Notes under the pieces: model-generated
Told to the model about the DNA's origin: nothing
Databases searched by the model: none
What the model saw: the letters and a program-made list of their open reading frames with translations, nothing else
Part shown: positions 6,210 to 12,899 of the stretch, one piece after another
How positions within the stretch are numbered: the first letter of the stretch is position 1
Layout of the letters: every line of letters starts with the position of its first letter
Translations under genes and position numbers: made by a program
From: CALZJC01 sp041574955
GTDB lineage: Bacteria; Acidobacteriota; Thermoanaerobaculia; Multivoradales; JAHEKO01
DNA length: 14,543 nucleotides
Assembly (NCBI GenBank): GCA_041574955.1
Contig: JBFGNS010000112.1
Coordinates: 1 to 14,543, forward strand
Direction: 5' to 3'

Positions 6210-7222
6210 TCCCGCACCTCCTCCACCGCCTCGCTCACGATCTTCCACCCGTCGCCGGCGTCCACCAGCTCGAGCGCCTTGGTCACGGTGTCGCTGAAGC
6301 GGTCCGAGCGGTACGACTGGACAAAGCGCGCCACCGCCCGACCCGGCTCCGGCTGGTCGACCTCGAGCAGCGCCAGGGAGATGTCGATGTTCCCCGGTGC
6401 GGTGAGCCGCCGCCGCCGCAGCCGCTCCCAGTCCGCCCGCGAGGAACCGTTGGCGGGCCGGAACTGCGCCGCGTAGTACGACAGATACTCGTCCGGGCGC
6501 TGCCCGGCCCAGGCGGCGGCCCACGCCTCGACCGTGCGCCAGACCGCCTGCGGATCGGCCGCCGGGGTGGGCACCGGCGCGGCGGTCTCGGCCGGCGGCG
6601 CCGGGGCAGAGCGGGCCGGCGCCGGCGGGGCGGCCGGCGGCGGCGTGGCCGGCTGGGCTTCGGCCGTGCGGACCGGCGGGGCGGCGATCGCCGGCGCCTC
6701 GCCGAGCGAGTTGATCAGCGCCAGACGCAACGGTTCCGCGTCGATGCGCTTGTCGCCGAGCGCCTCGCTGTAGGCCTCGCTCGCCAGCTTGCCGTAGACC
6801 CGCGACAGGTTCTCGTAGGTCGTGCGGTAGCTGGCGTGGGTCTCCAGGCCCTGCTTCAGGATCTCCACCGCGGTGTCGTAGTCGCCGCCGGCGGCGTACA
6901 TCACAGCCAGGTTGTTGTACGCCTCGGGCCGTTCCGGGTGCTGCCGGATGAGCCGCTGGAAGAGCTCTCGCGCCTCGGCGGTGCGGCCCAGCTTGGCAAG
7001 CAGCACGCCACGCAGCAGCTCGGCCTCGATACCCGCCGACCGCCGCGCCATACCGCTCTCGAGCTCGGCCAGGGCCTCCCGGGTCTGCCCCTGGGCGTCG
7101 AGCCGGCGCACCGGCTCCAGCCAGCCCTCGCTGGCGGCCACGGCCGCCGCCAGGGCCAGCACCGTAAAGGCCAGCCACAGCGACAGGGCACGGCGCTGGA
7201 TGGAGCAGGAACCGGCGGTCAT
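6206..7222 (-). CDS. TPR protein with C-terminal NTF2-like (Cds6-type) domain, partner of the L,D-transpeptidase
   Basis: This is a 338-residue exported or membrane-anchored protein. An N-terminal hydrophobic segment (about 12-31, ending AVAAS) is followed by about three TPR-like repeats (34-134; clearest AYNNLAVMYAAGGDYDTAVE at 101-120). A Pro/Ala-rich linker (177-222) leads to a domain at 225-335 that matches the C-terminal domain of the next gene (YL-YYAAQF, F-Q-Y-SD-F, GD-W-IV-E). It lacks a YkuD catalytic domain, so it is more likely a scaffold or substrate-recruiting partner than an enzyme (inference). The ATG at 7222 has no strong ribosome binding site; it was chosen because it begins the signal sequence. 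An open frame running further upstream reads antisense through the sigma-factor gene. It heads a two-gene operon with the L,D-transpeptidase and is divergent from that sigma-factor gene. Confidence 0.85.
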   Translation of the reverse strand: MTAGSCSIQRRALSLWLAFTVLALAAAVAASEGWLEPVRRLDAQGQTREALAELESGMARRSAGIEAELLRGVLLAKLGRTAEARELFQRLIRQHPERPEAYNNLAVMYAAGGDYDTAVEILKQGLETHASYRTTYENLSRVYGKLASEAYSEALGDKRIDAEPLRLALINSLGEAPAIAAPPVRTAEAQPATPPPAAPPAPARSAPAPPAETAAPVPTPAADPQAVWRTVEAWAAAWAGQRPDEYLSYYAAQFRPANGSSRADWERLRRRRLTAPGNIDISLALLEVDQPEPGRAVARFVQSYRSDRFSDTVTKALELVDAGDGWKIVSEAVEEVRE

Positions 7223-7362
7223 GGAACGGTGAGCGCTGCCCGGGGGACGGTGAGGGTTCGCGACAAAGCGGCCGGTCGATCGCTTCACGGACAGTGCAAT
7301 GCTAGCACGAGCCCGCCGCTGGCCACCGCTCGCCGGCCGGCAACGAGCTAGAGTCGGCTGCG

Positions 7363-7389
7363 GGAACCGCTCGCCGCCAGGAACGTTAT
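7363..7389 (+). promoter_or_regulatory. Candidate ECF-sigma promoter (GGAACC-N15-CGTTAT)
   Basis: GGAACC (7363-7368), a 15-base spacer and CGTTAT (7384-7389) resemble the GGAAC / CGT(T/A) bipartite promoters of ECF sigma factors. It lies directly before the ECF sigma gene, so autoregulation is plausible. Transcription would start at about 7394-7398, giving a leaderless or very short leader. A TAGAGT hexamer at 7349-7354 could be an alternative housekeeping -10. I see no matching motif in the minus direction for the divergent TPR operon. Confidence 0.45.
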
Positions 7390-7393
7390 ACCA

Positions 7394-7978
7394 GTGGGCG
7401 GACACGTTGTGGACGACTACAAGACCGCCTCGGACGACCGCCTGGTGGAGCGTGGGCGGAGCGGCGATCCGGCCGCCTGGGGCGAGATCGTCGAGCGGCA
7501 CAAGGACTGTCTGGTGAACTACCTCACGCGCATGACCGCCGATCGCACGGTGGCCGAGGACCTGGCCCAGGAGGCGTTCCTGCGCTTCTTCCAGAAGGCC
7601 GACCGCTACCGGCCGCGCGGCAAGCTGCGCGCCTACCTGTTCCGCATCGCCTCCAACCTGCTGCGCAGCCAGCAGCGCCGGCAGCGCCGCTGGCAGCTGC
7701 TGTCGGCCCGCTTCGTGCCGCCCACCGGCGAGCCGCCGCCACCGCCCGGCGGCGAGATGCTGGAGCGGGAGCGCGACCGGCTGGTAGCGGCGGCGGTGGC
7801 GCGTCTGCCCCACCGCTTCCGCGCGCCGATCGTGCTGTTCAACGTCGAGGGCTGGTCGTACCGCGAGATCGCGGAGGCTCTCGGCTGCCGCGAAGGCACC
7901 GTCAAGTCGCGCATCCACCGCGCTCGCCGGCTGCTGCGGCGCGAGCTGCAACCGTACTGGGCGGAGGAGGCCGGCTGA
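7394..7978 (+). CDS. ECF-family RNA polymerase sigma factor
   Basis: This 194-residue sigma-70-family protein contains only regions 2 and 4. Region 2 is at about 28-95 (VAEDLAQEAFLRFFQKADRY, then LRAYLFRIASNLLRSQQRR). Region 4 is at about 135-187, with the helix-turn-helix GWSYREIAEALGCREGTVKSRIHRARRLL split across its two helices. The linker is unusually Pro-rich (PPTGEPPPPPGG). Start choice is uncertain. GTG 7394 has an AGGA eleven bases upstream. GTG 7409, giving MDDYKTASDDRLVERGR, would fit better if the ECF-type promoter at 7363-7389 is real. The stop overlaps the next start as TGATG, so it is the first gene of a coupled operon with a membrane protein and a PDZ protein. Confidence 0.92.
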   Translation: MGGHVVDDYKTASDDRLVERGRSGDPAAWGEIVERHKDCLVNYLTRMTADRTVAEDLAQEAFLRFFQKADRYRPRGKLRAYLFRIASNLLRSQQRRQRRWQLLSARFVPPTGEPPPPPGGEMLERERDRLVAAAVARLPHRFRAPIVLFNVEGWSYREIAEALGCREGTVKSRIHRARRLLRRELQPYWAEEAG

Positions 7979-8436
7979 TGCCTCGGCTCACCGACGGCGA
8001 CATCGATCGGCTGCTGCGGCAGCTACCGCGCTCGCGCGCCTCGACCGGCTTCGCGCCGCGAGTCTTGGCCGCCGCCAGGCCCGGGCACGCGCCACGGCGA
8101 CCGGCGGTCGCCTGGATCGCCGCCGCCGCGGTGGCGGTGGCGCTGGCGCTGGCGGTGTGGCTGCGCCCGCCGCCGGCCGCGCCGCCGGCGGACCGCCAGC
8201 AGCTGCTGGCCGAGCAGCAGGAGCTGATGCGCGAGCTCGAACAGCTCAAGGCGGCGCTGCGTCAGCCCACCGGGCCGGTGGTCTACCTCGGTGGCGACGA
8301 ACGGGTCGATCTGGTGCTGGACCTCGGACAGGCCTGGCAGCAACGGCCGGCGTCGCGCACCGTGCCGGCGGCGCTCGGCCCGCCGGCCGGCGCCCGCCCG
8401 GTCACGCAACCCCGCGAGGAGGGACGTCGACGATGA
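7978..8436 (+). CDS. Single-pass membrane protein, probable anti-sigma factor
   Basis: This 152-residue protein has a short cytoplasmic N-terminus (1-41; DIDRLLRQLPRSRASTGFAPRVLAAA), one transmembrane helix (about 42-62), a likely coiled coil (70-95, QQLLAEQQELMRELEQLKAA) and a Pro/Arg-rich tail. The N-terminal segment resembles those of small ECF anti-sigma factors. There is no cysteine at all, so it is not of the zinc-binding ZAS type. The start is well supported: GGAGGAGG at 7962-7969 and a TGATG overlap with the sigma gene. The anti-sigma role is inferred from position, topology and size. It could instead be a passive membrane adaptor. Confidence 0.7.
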   Translation: MPRLTDGDIDRLLRQLPRSRASTGFAPRVLAAARPGHAPRRPAVAWIAAAAVAVALALAVWLRPPPAAPPADRQQLLAEQQELMRELEQLKAALRQPTGPVVYLGGDERVDLVLDLGQAWQQRPASRTVPAALGPPAGARPVTQPREEGRRR

Positions 8437-9188
8437 GCCTGCGCATCTCTCACGCCGCCGGCACCGCGGTACTGGCGGCCGCTAGTCTGCTCGCCGCCGC
8501 GCCGCCCGCCAGCTCGCAGTCCGCAGCCGGCCAGCGGGTCGAGCGTCACAAGGTGGTGGTGGTCGAGCCCGAGACCGGTGAGCCGCGCATCGTGCACACC
8601 TTCGCCCGTCGCGGCCTGCTGGGCGTCCAGCTGCTGGACCTGACTCCGGAGCTGCGCCGCTTCTTCGGCGGCAGCGAGGAGCGTGGCGTGCTGGTGTCGC
8701 GGGTGGTCGAGAACGGCCCGGCCGCCGCCTGCGGCATCCAGGTCGGCGACCTGATCGTGGCGATCGACGGCCAGCCGGTGTCCGGCTCGCGCCAGGTGGG
8801 CGAGCAGATCGGCAGCCGGCGGCAGGGCGACCAGGCGGTGATCGATCTGCTGCGCGAGCGCCGCCCCCGCACCCTGACCGCCAGCCTGGCGGAGAGCGAC
8901 CGGCCGCAGATCGAAGTCGGGGAGCTGCTGTGGCAGGGTGGCGGCGGCGAGCGCGTCGTGGTCAAGGTCGACTCGAGCGAGCTGGGCGAGCTGGTCACCA
9001 TCGACCGCAGCGCAGTCGCCGAGTCGATGCAGCGGCTGATCGAGAGGATCGAGAGCGGCGAGCTGCCGCCGCCGGCAGTCCTCCACGAGCGCGAGCGGCT
9101 GACGTTCGAGCGCCGCATCGAGGAGCTCGAGCGACGGCTACGCGAGCTCGAGCGACGGCTGCGGCAGCTGGCACCGGACGGTCCCTGA
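8433..9188 (+). CDS. Exported PDZ-domain protein of the sigma-factor operon
   Basis: This 251-residue protein has a signal peptide (about 1-29, ending PASSQS). A PDZ domain spans about 60-150: RGLLGVQLLDL carboxylate-binding loop, GVLVSRVVENGPAAACGIQVGDLIVAIDG split across 85-113. A C-terminal stretch (about 215-246) is Glu/Arg/Leu-rich with repeated ELERRLR and should be a coiled coil. There is no protease domain, so it is not a DegS/RseP-type protease by itself. It could be a sensor or adaptor that reports envelope state to the membrane protein encoded upstream (inference). ATG 8433 overlaps the preceding TGA as ATGA, with GAGGAGGG about nine bases upstream. The gene ends facing the YihY gene across a hairpin. 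Confidence 0.85.
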   Translation: MSLRISHAAGTAVLAAASLLAAAPPASSQSAAGQRVERHKVVVVEPETGEPRIVHTFARRGLLGVQLLDLTPELRRFFGGSEERGVLVSRVVENGPAAACGIQVGDLIVAIDGQPVSGSRQVGEQIGSRRQGDQAVIDLLRERRPRTLTASLAESDRPQIEVGELLWQGGGGERVVVKVDSSELGELVTIDRSAVAESMQRLIERIESGELPPPAVLHERERLTFERRIEELERRLRELERRLRQLAPDGP

Positions 9189-9211
9189 GCGCGCGGTCCG
9201 GCCGCGGCTCA
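9186..9211. terminator. Hairpin joining two convergent stop codons
   Basis: TGAGC-g-CGCGG / tccgg loop / CCGCG-GCTCA forms a 10-bp stem with one bulged G. The plus-strand TGA of the PDZ gene and the minus-strand TGA of the YihY gene form the base of the stem. It has no T tract on either side, so it is at best a weak or factor-assisted bidirectional terminator or an mRNA 3'-end protector. Confidence 0.5.
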
Positions 9212-10111
9212 TGGGCGGGAGACCGCCGGCCGGCGGGGCCGGCGGGGCAGCTCGTCGCGGCCCGCCGCCCCGACCCGCGCTCGCCCGAGCCGCTCGAGCG
9301 CCGCCGCCACCTCGCCGCCCAGCAGCACCGAGAGGGCGACGAAGTAGAACCAGACCATCAGCACCACGACGCCGCCGAGGACGCCGTAGACCACGTCCAG
9401 GCGGCCGAAGCTCGACAGGTAAAGCCGGAACAGCAGAGTGAACACCGCCCACAGCAGGGTGCCGACGGTCGCGCCGCCCAGCAGATGCCACCGGCCGTGG
9501 CTCAGATCGCGGTTGGGAAGCAGGTAGTACACCAGCCAGGTCATCCCCACCACCACGCCGATGACCACCGGCCAGCGCACCAGGCTGCCGAGCTGCGGCA
9601 GGCCCAGCAGCCGGCCGAGCTCGGGCCCGGCAAGCACCGTCAAGGCGCCGATCAGGACCGCCAAGCAGCCGGCGGCGATGACCGCCAGCCCGACCATCCG
9701 CTTGCGCCACCAGCGGCGGCGGCGGCGCACTCGGAAGGCGGCGTTGAGACCATCGGACAACGCCGCCACAGCGTGCGAAGCCGACCAGACGGTCAGCAGC
9801 AGCGCCAGCGACAGCGTCCCCGGACGGCGCACGTGGGTGACCTGCCGTACCGAGTCCTCGAGCGCCGCCGCCGCCTGCGGCGGCACCGCCGCCAGCAGCT
9901 GCTGCATGATCCAGTTGAACGCCGGCTCGCGGCCCAGGAAGCCGGTGACCGCGAACAGCGCGAGCAGAAAAGGAAACACCGACAGGAACAGGTAGTAGGC
10001 GATGCGCGCCGACTCGGCGCCGATGCGGTGGTTCTCGAACCGCTCGCGGACGTCGGCGACGACCTCCTGCAGCAGGCTCCCCTGCGGCTCGCTGGACGGA
10101 GGCTCGGTCAT
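9209..10111 (-). CDS. YihY/BrkB-family integral membrane protein
   Basis: This 300-residue inner-membrane protein belongs to the YihY/virulence factor BrkB family (once misannotated as RNase BN). Six hydrophobic segments are visible at about 36-58, 99-120, 139-162, 180-199, 212-232 and 243-266. Family-type motifs include YYLFLSVFPFLLAL, YYLLPNR (195-201), WHLLGGATVGTLLW and YGVLGGVVVLMVWFYF. The tail is short and Arg/Pro-rich. The biochemical function of the family is unsettled. The ATG at 10111 gives the usual family length but has only a weak ribosome binding site. The gene stands alone, divergent from the DUF1015 gene and convergent with the PDZ gene. Confidence 0.92.
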   Translation of the reverse strand: MTEPPSSEPQGSLLQEVVADVRERFENHRIGAESARIAYYLFLSVFPFLLALFAVTGFLGREPAFNWIMQQLLAAVPPQAAAALEDSVRQVTHVRRPGTLSLALLLTVWSASHAVAALSDGLNAAFRVRRRRRWWRKRMVGLAVIAAGCLAVLIGALTVLAGPELGRLLGLPQLGSLVRWPVVIGVVVGMTWLVYYLLPNRDLSHGRWHLLGGATVGTLLWAVFTLLFRLYLSSFGRLDVVYGVLGGVVVLMVWFYFVALSVLLGGEVAAALERLGRARVGAAGRDELPRRPRRPAVSRP

Positions 10112-10174
10112 CGGTGGTGGCCCGCCGCCTGGCGTGGCGGAGGGCCGACCTACCCGGACAGCCTATCAAGGCGG

Positions 10175-10180
10175 TAGGAT
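10175..10180 (+). promoter_or_regulatory. -10-like hexamer TAGGAT before the DUF1015 gene
   Basis: TAGGAT ends eight bases before the ATG at 10189, so transcription could begin at or next to the start codon. No clear -35 is seen. The AGGA within it could alternatively be read as a distant Shine-Dalgarno. Confidence 0.3.
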
Positions 10181-10188
10181 CGCCGGCG

Positions 10189-11409
10189 ATGCGTCTGCTG
10201 CCTTTCATCGGAACCCGCTACTCGCCCTCGGCCGGCGACGTGGCCCGGCTGGCGGCACCGCCGTTCGACCAGATCGGCCCCGAGCTGCGCTCCCGGCTGC
10301 ACACCGAGCCGCTGCAGTTCGCCCATCTCACCCGGCCCGATCCGCAGGCGGCGGGCGGTCCGGCCGCGCACGCCGCCGCGCTCCAGCGCCGCTGGCTGGC
10401 CGACGGCTCGATCGCCCGCGACCCGCGGCCGGCGCTCTACCCTTACGAGATCCTGCTGGCGGCCGGCGGGCGCCGTCTCGGGGTGTGCGGACTGGTGGGG
10501 CTCGAGCCGCCGGAGGCAGGCATCGTCGTGCCGCACGAGCAGACGGTGGAGCGCACCGTCGCCGAGCGGCTCGAGCTGCTGCGCGCCACGCGCTGCGACC
10601 TCGAGCCGATCCTGATGCTGGCCGACGACGACGGCGAGCTCGACCGCGAGCTGGCGCCGGTCTGCGACGCGACGACGCCGCTCGCCGAGCACCGCGATCG
10701 TGACGGTAACCGGCACCGGCTCTACCGGGTCGACGAGCCGGCGACCCTCGACCGCTGGCAGAAGCTGCTGGCCGAGCGGCGCGCGATCATCGCCGACGGC
10801 CACCACCGCTGGCAGGTCGCCCGCAGCTACGCCGCCGAGGTGCGGCCCGCCGCCGGCAGCCCCGCCGCCACCAAGCTGACGGTGCTCACCAGCCTGACCT
10901 CGCCGGGCGTCGGCATCGACCCGATCCACCGCGGGCTGGCGGGCGCGCTCAGCCCCTCGGCGGTGGCCGGCGTCGAGCGGACGCCGTGGAGCGGTGACGG
11001 CGGCCGGCAGCTGGCCGCCGCCGTGGCAGCCGCGCCGCAGCCCACCGTGGGGTGGGTGGGGCCCGGCGGGCGGTGCGAGCTGCTGCACTTCGACGGCGGC
11101 TCCGAGCTGCCCGCGGCGCGCGCCGCGCTGGCCGTCTGCCGGCTGCACGACGAGCTGCTGCCGCGCCTCGGCCTGGCGGAGAGCTCTGCCACCGACGGCA
11201 GCGTGGCCTACCGCTCCGACCCCGACGAGCTGTGGCGGGAGCTCTCCGCCGGCGGCCTGGCCACCGGCTTCTTCCTGCCGCCGATGAGCCCGACCGCCTT
11301 CGGCGCCGCGCTGGCCGCCGGCGGCCTGCTGCCGCCCAAGTCGACCCGCTTCCTGCCCAAGCTCGAGTCCGGGCTGGTGTGGGCCGAGCACGAGATCGCG
11401 CTCGGCTAG
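10189..11409 (+). CDS. DUF1015 family protein
   Basis: This 406-residue soluble protein has no signal peptide. It matches the DUF1015 family over its length: N-terminal PFIGTRYSP, VAAPPFD-like LAAPPFDQI (21-29), PHEQT (115-119), ADGHHRWQVA (202-211), RLHDELL (318-324) and LPPKSTRFLPKLESGLV (381-397). Family members are usually about 400-430 residues, so it is complete. The function is not established. The ADGHHR segment resembles the DGxHR phosphate-site motif of ParB/sulfiredoxin-fold proteins such as free-serine kinases. From memory, DUF1015 genes sit beside serine-biosynthesis genes in some other phyla, though no such genes are in this window. The start at ATG 10189 was chosen because it begins the conserved N-terminus; the frame is open further upstream but without family sequence. 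Confidence 0.88.
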   Translation: MRLLPFIGTRYSPSAGDVARLAAPPFDQIGPELRSRLHTEPLQFAHLTRPDPQAAGGPAAHAAALQRRWLADGSIARDPRPALYPYEILLAAGGRRLGVCGLVGLEPPEAGIVVPHEQTVERTVAERLELLRATRCDLEPILMLADDDGELDRELAPVCDATTPLAEHRDRDGNRHRLYRVDEPATLDRWQKLLAERRAIIADGHHRWQVARSYAAEVRPAAGSPAATKLTVLTSLTSPGVGIDPIHRGLAGALSPSAVAGVERTPWSGDGGRQLAAAVAAAPQPTVGWVGPGGRCELLHFDGGSELPAARAALAVCRLHDELLPRLGLAESSATDGSVAYRSDPDELWRELSAGGLATGFFLPPMSPTAFGAALAAGGLLPPKSTRFLPKLESGLVWAEHEIALG

Positions 11410-11444
11410 CCTGACCGTCTCACCGAGGCGCCGCGGCGCGGCGG

Positions 11445-11450
11445 TATCAT
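11445..11450 (+). promoter_or_regulatory. -10-like hexamer TATCAT before the rhodanese-like gene
   Basis: TATCAT is followed by exactly six bases before the GTG at 11457, the spacing expected for a leaderless transcript. There is no Shine-Dalgarno before this GTG. No convincing -35 is visible. Confidence 0.4.
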
Positions 11451-11456
11451 CGCCCC

Positions 11457-11843
11457 GTGCCGTTCTCCCGCCGTCCCGACGACACGCCGGTCGTGCAGTT
11501 CGATCCGCGCCTCGAGGTCTCGCCGTTCGCGCTCTTCCGGCGGCTCAAGCAGCAGGTGCCGCCGCTGCTGGTGGACGTGCGGGAGGGGCGCGGCCGGCTG
11601 ACGTTGGAAGGCGCCGAGCCACTGCCGGCGGGCGACTGGCAGCCGCCGGCCGACCGTGACGTGGTGCTGTTCGACGACGACGGGGCGAGCGCGGTGGAGC
11701 TGGCCGCGCGGCTGCAGGGCGCCGGCCACGGCCGGGTCCGGGCGCTGTTCGGCGGTCTGGCGCTGTACGAGTTCGCGCTCGACCCGCAGGTCGTCGGCGA
11801 GGCGACCTTCCTGGTGCGGCGGCCGGCCCAGCGCTCGGACTAG
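11457..11843 (+). CDS. Small rhodanese-like domain protein lacking the catalytic cysteine
   Basis: This 128-residue cytoplasmic protein has a rhodanese-homology pattern: PLLVDVRE (36-43), EGAEPLP (51-57), RDVVLFDDDGASAVELAARL (67-86), and a GHGRVRALFGGLALYEFA segment matching the usual 'G-x-x-V-x-x-L-x-GG' ending. The active-site loop is normally C-x-x-G-x-x-S. Here the cysteine position is Asp73 (FDDDG) and the protein has no cysteine at all, so sulfurtransferase activity is not expected. It may bind a ligand or partner instead. GTG 11457 is the start; it has no Shine-Dalgarno but a -10-like TATCAT six bases before it. It follows the DUF1015 gene by 47 bases and converges on korB with only three bases between stops. 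Confidence 0.65.
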   Translation: MPFSRRPDDTPVVQFDPRLEVSPFALFRRLKQQVPPLLVDVREGRGRLTLEGAEPLPAGDWQPPADRDVVLFDDDGASAVELAARLQGAGHGRVRALFGGLALYEFALDPQVVGEATFLVRRPAQRSD

Positions 11844-11846
11844 CGG

Positions 11847-12888
11847 TCAGGAGGCCTGGCGGCCGCCGGTGACGCTGCCGTCCTCACCCACCGACCACAG
11901 CTCGCCGGAGTAGATCAGCTGCTCGAGCGAGCCCTGACCGCGGCTGTCGATCTCGCTCTCGATCTGCGCCACCGAGGCGCCGTCGTAGGTCGGCATCTCG
12001 ACCGACCGCAGGACCCCGATCGGCGTCGGGAAGTCGGGCGGCAGTGTGTGGGCCAGGCGGAACGCCATGGTCGGGTCGGGGTCCTTCTCGTCCCACACCA
12101 GGCAGTCCTCCGGTCCGATGCCGTCGCCCAGCTCGACAACCTCCAGCTTGCGCTCGACCATGCGGATACCGCGGTTCTTCTCCCGGCCGAAGACCAGCGG
12201 CTTGCCGTGCTCGAGGTAGAGGGTCTCTTCCTCCCGCACGTCCTTCTCGGTCATGTAGGCGAACGCCTTGTCGTTGAAGATGTTGCAGTTCTGGTAGATC
12301 TCGATGAAGGCGGCGCCCTGGTGGCGGTGCGCCTGCTCGAGCACGTCGCGCAAGTGGGGCTGGAAGATGTCGACGGTGCGGGCGACGAAGGTGGCGCCCG
12401 AGCCGAGCGCCAGCGCCAGCGGGTTGAACGGGTAGTCGACCGAGCCCACCGGCGTCGACTTGGTCTTCTTGCCGAGCTCGCTGGTCGGCGAGTACTGCCC
12501 CTTGGTCAGACCGTAGATCCGGTTGTTGAACATCAGGATCTTGACGTTGACGTTGCGCCGCAGGACGTGGATCAGGTGGTTGCCACCGATCGACATCGCG
12601 TCGCCGTCGCCGGTGGCCACCCACACCTCGAGGTCGGGACGGGCGGTCTTGAGCCCGGTGGCGATGGCCGGCGCGCGGCCGTGGATCGAGTGGAAGCCGA
12701 AGGTGTTCATGTAGTACGGGAAGCGGCTCGAGCAGCCGATCCCCGACACCACCACGAAACGCTCCTTGGGGATCTCGAGCTTGGGGAACACGGTCTGCAC
12801 CGCCGACAACACGGCGTAGTCGCCGCATCCGGGGCACCAGCGCACCTCCTGATCGGACTGGAAGTCCTTCTTGGTCAGAACCGGCAGC

Positions 12889-12899
<11 letters not shown>
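11847..12899 (-). CDS. korB: 2-oxoacid:ferredoxin oxidoreductase beta subunit (probably 2-oxoglutarate)
   Basis: This 350-residue TPP- and Fe-S-binding beta subunit forms, with KorA, the enzyme that oxidatively decarboxylates a 2-oxoacid to acyl-CoA with ferredoxin as electron acceptor. Cluster ligands are visible as WCPGCGDY (C22, C25), GIGCSSR (C56) and YQNCNIF (C205). The TPP motif begins GDGDAMSIGGNH (98-109) and ends at NNRIYGLTKGQYSPTS (125-140). The length and two-subunit arrangement fit the KorAB type; a 2-oxoglutarate preference is inferred. The ATG at 12899 lies 11 bases inside the end of korA and has GGAGG seven bases upstream, so the two are translationally coupled. Confidence 0.92.

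Noticed and set aside
6210..7178. Upstream extension of the L,D-transpeptidase frame to a 727-residue protein
   Set aside because: The extension is Gly/Ala/Arg-rich noise out of frame with the TPR gene. GTG 6209 has a strong Shine-Dalgarno and begins a signal/anchor.
7223..7951. N-terminal extension of the TPR protein frame, antisense to the sigma-factor gene
   Set aside because: It runs antisense through the ECF sigma coding region; the signal peptide begins at 7222.
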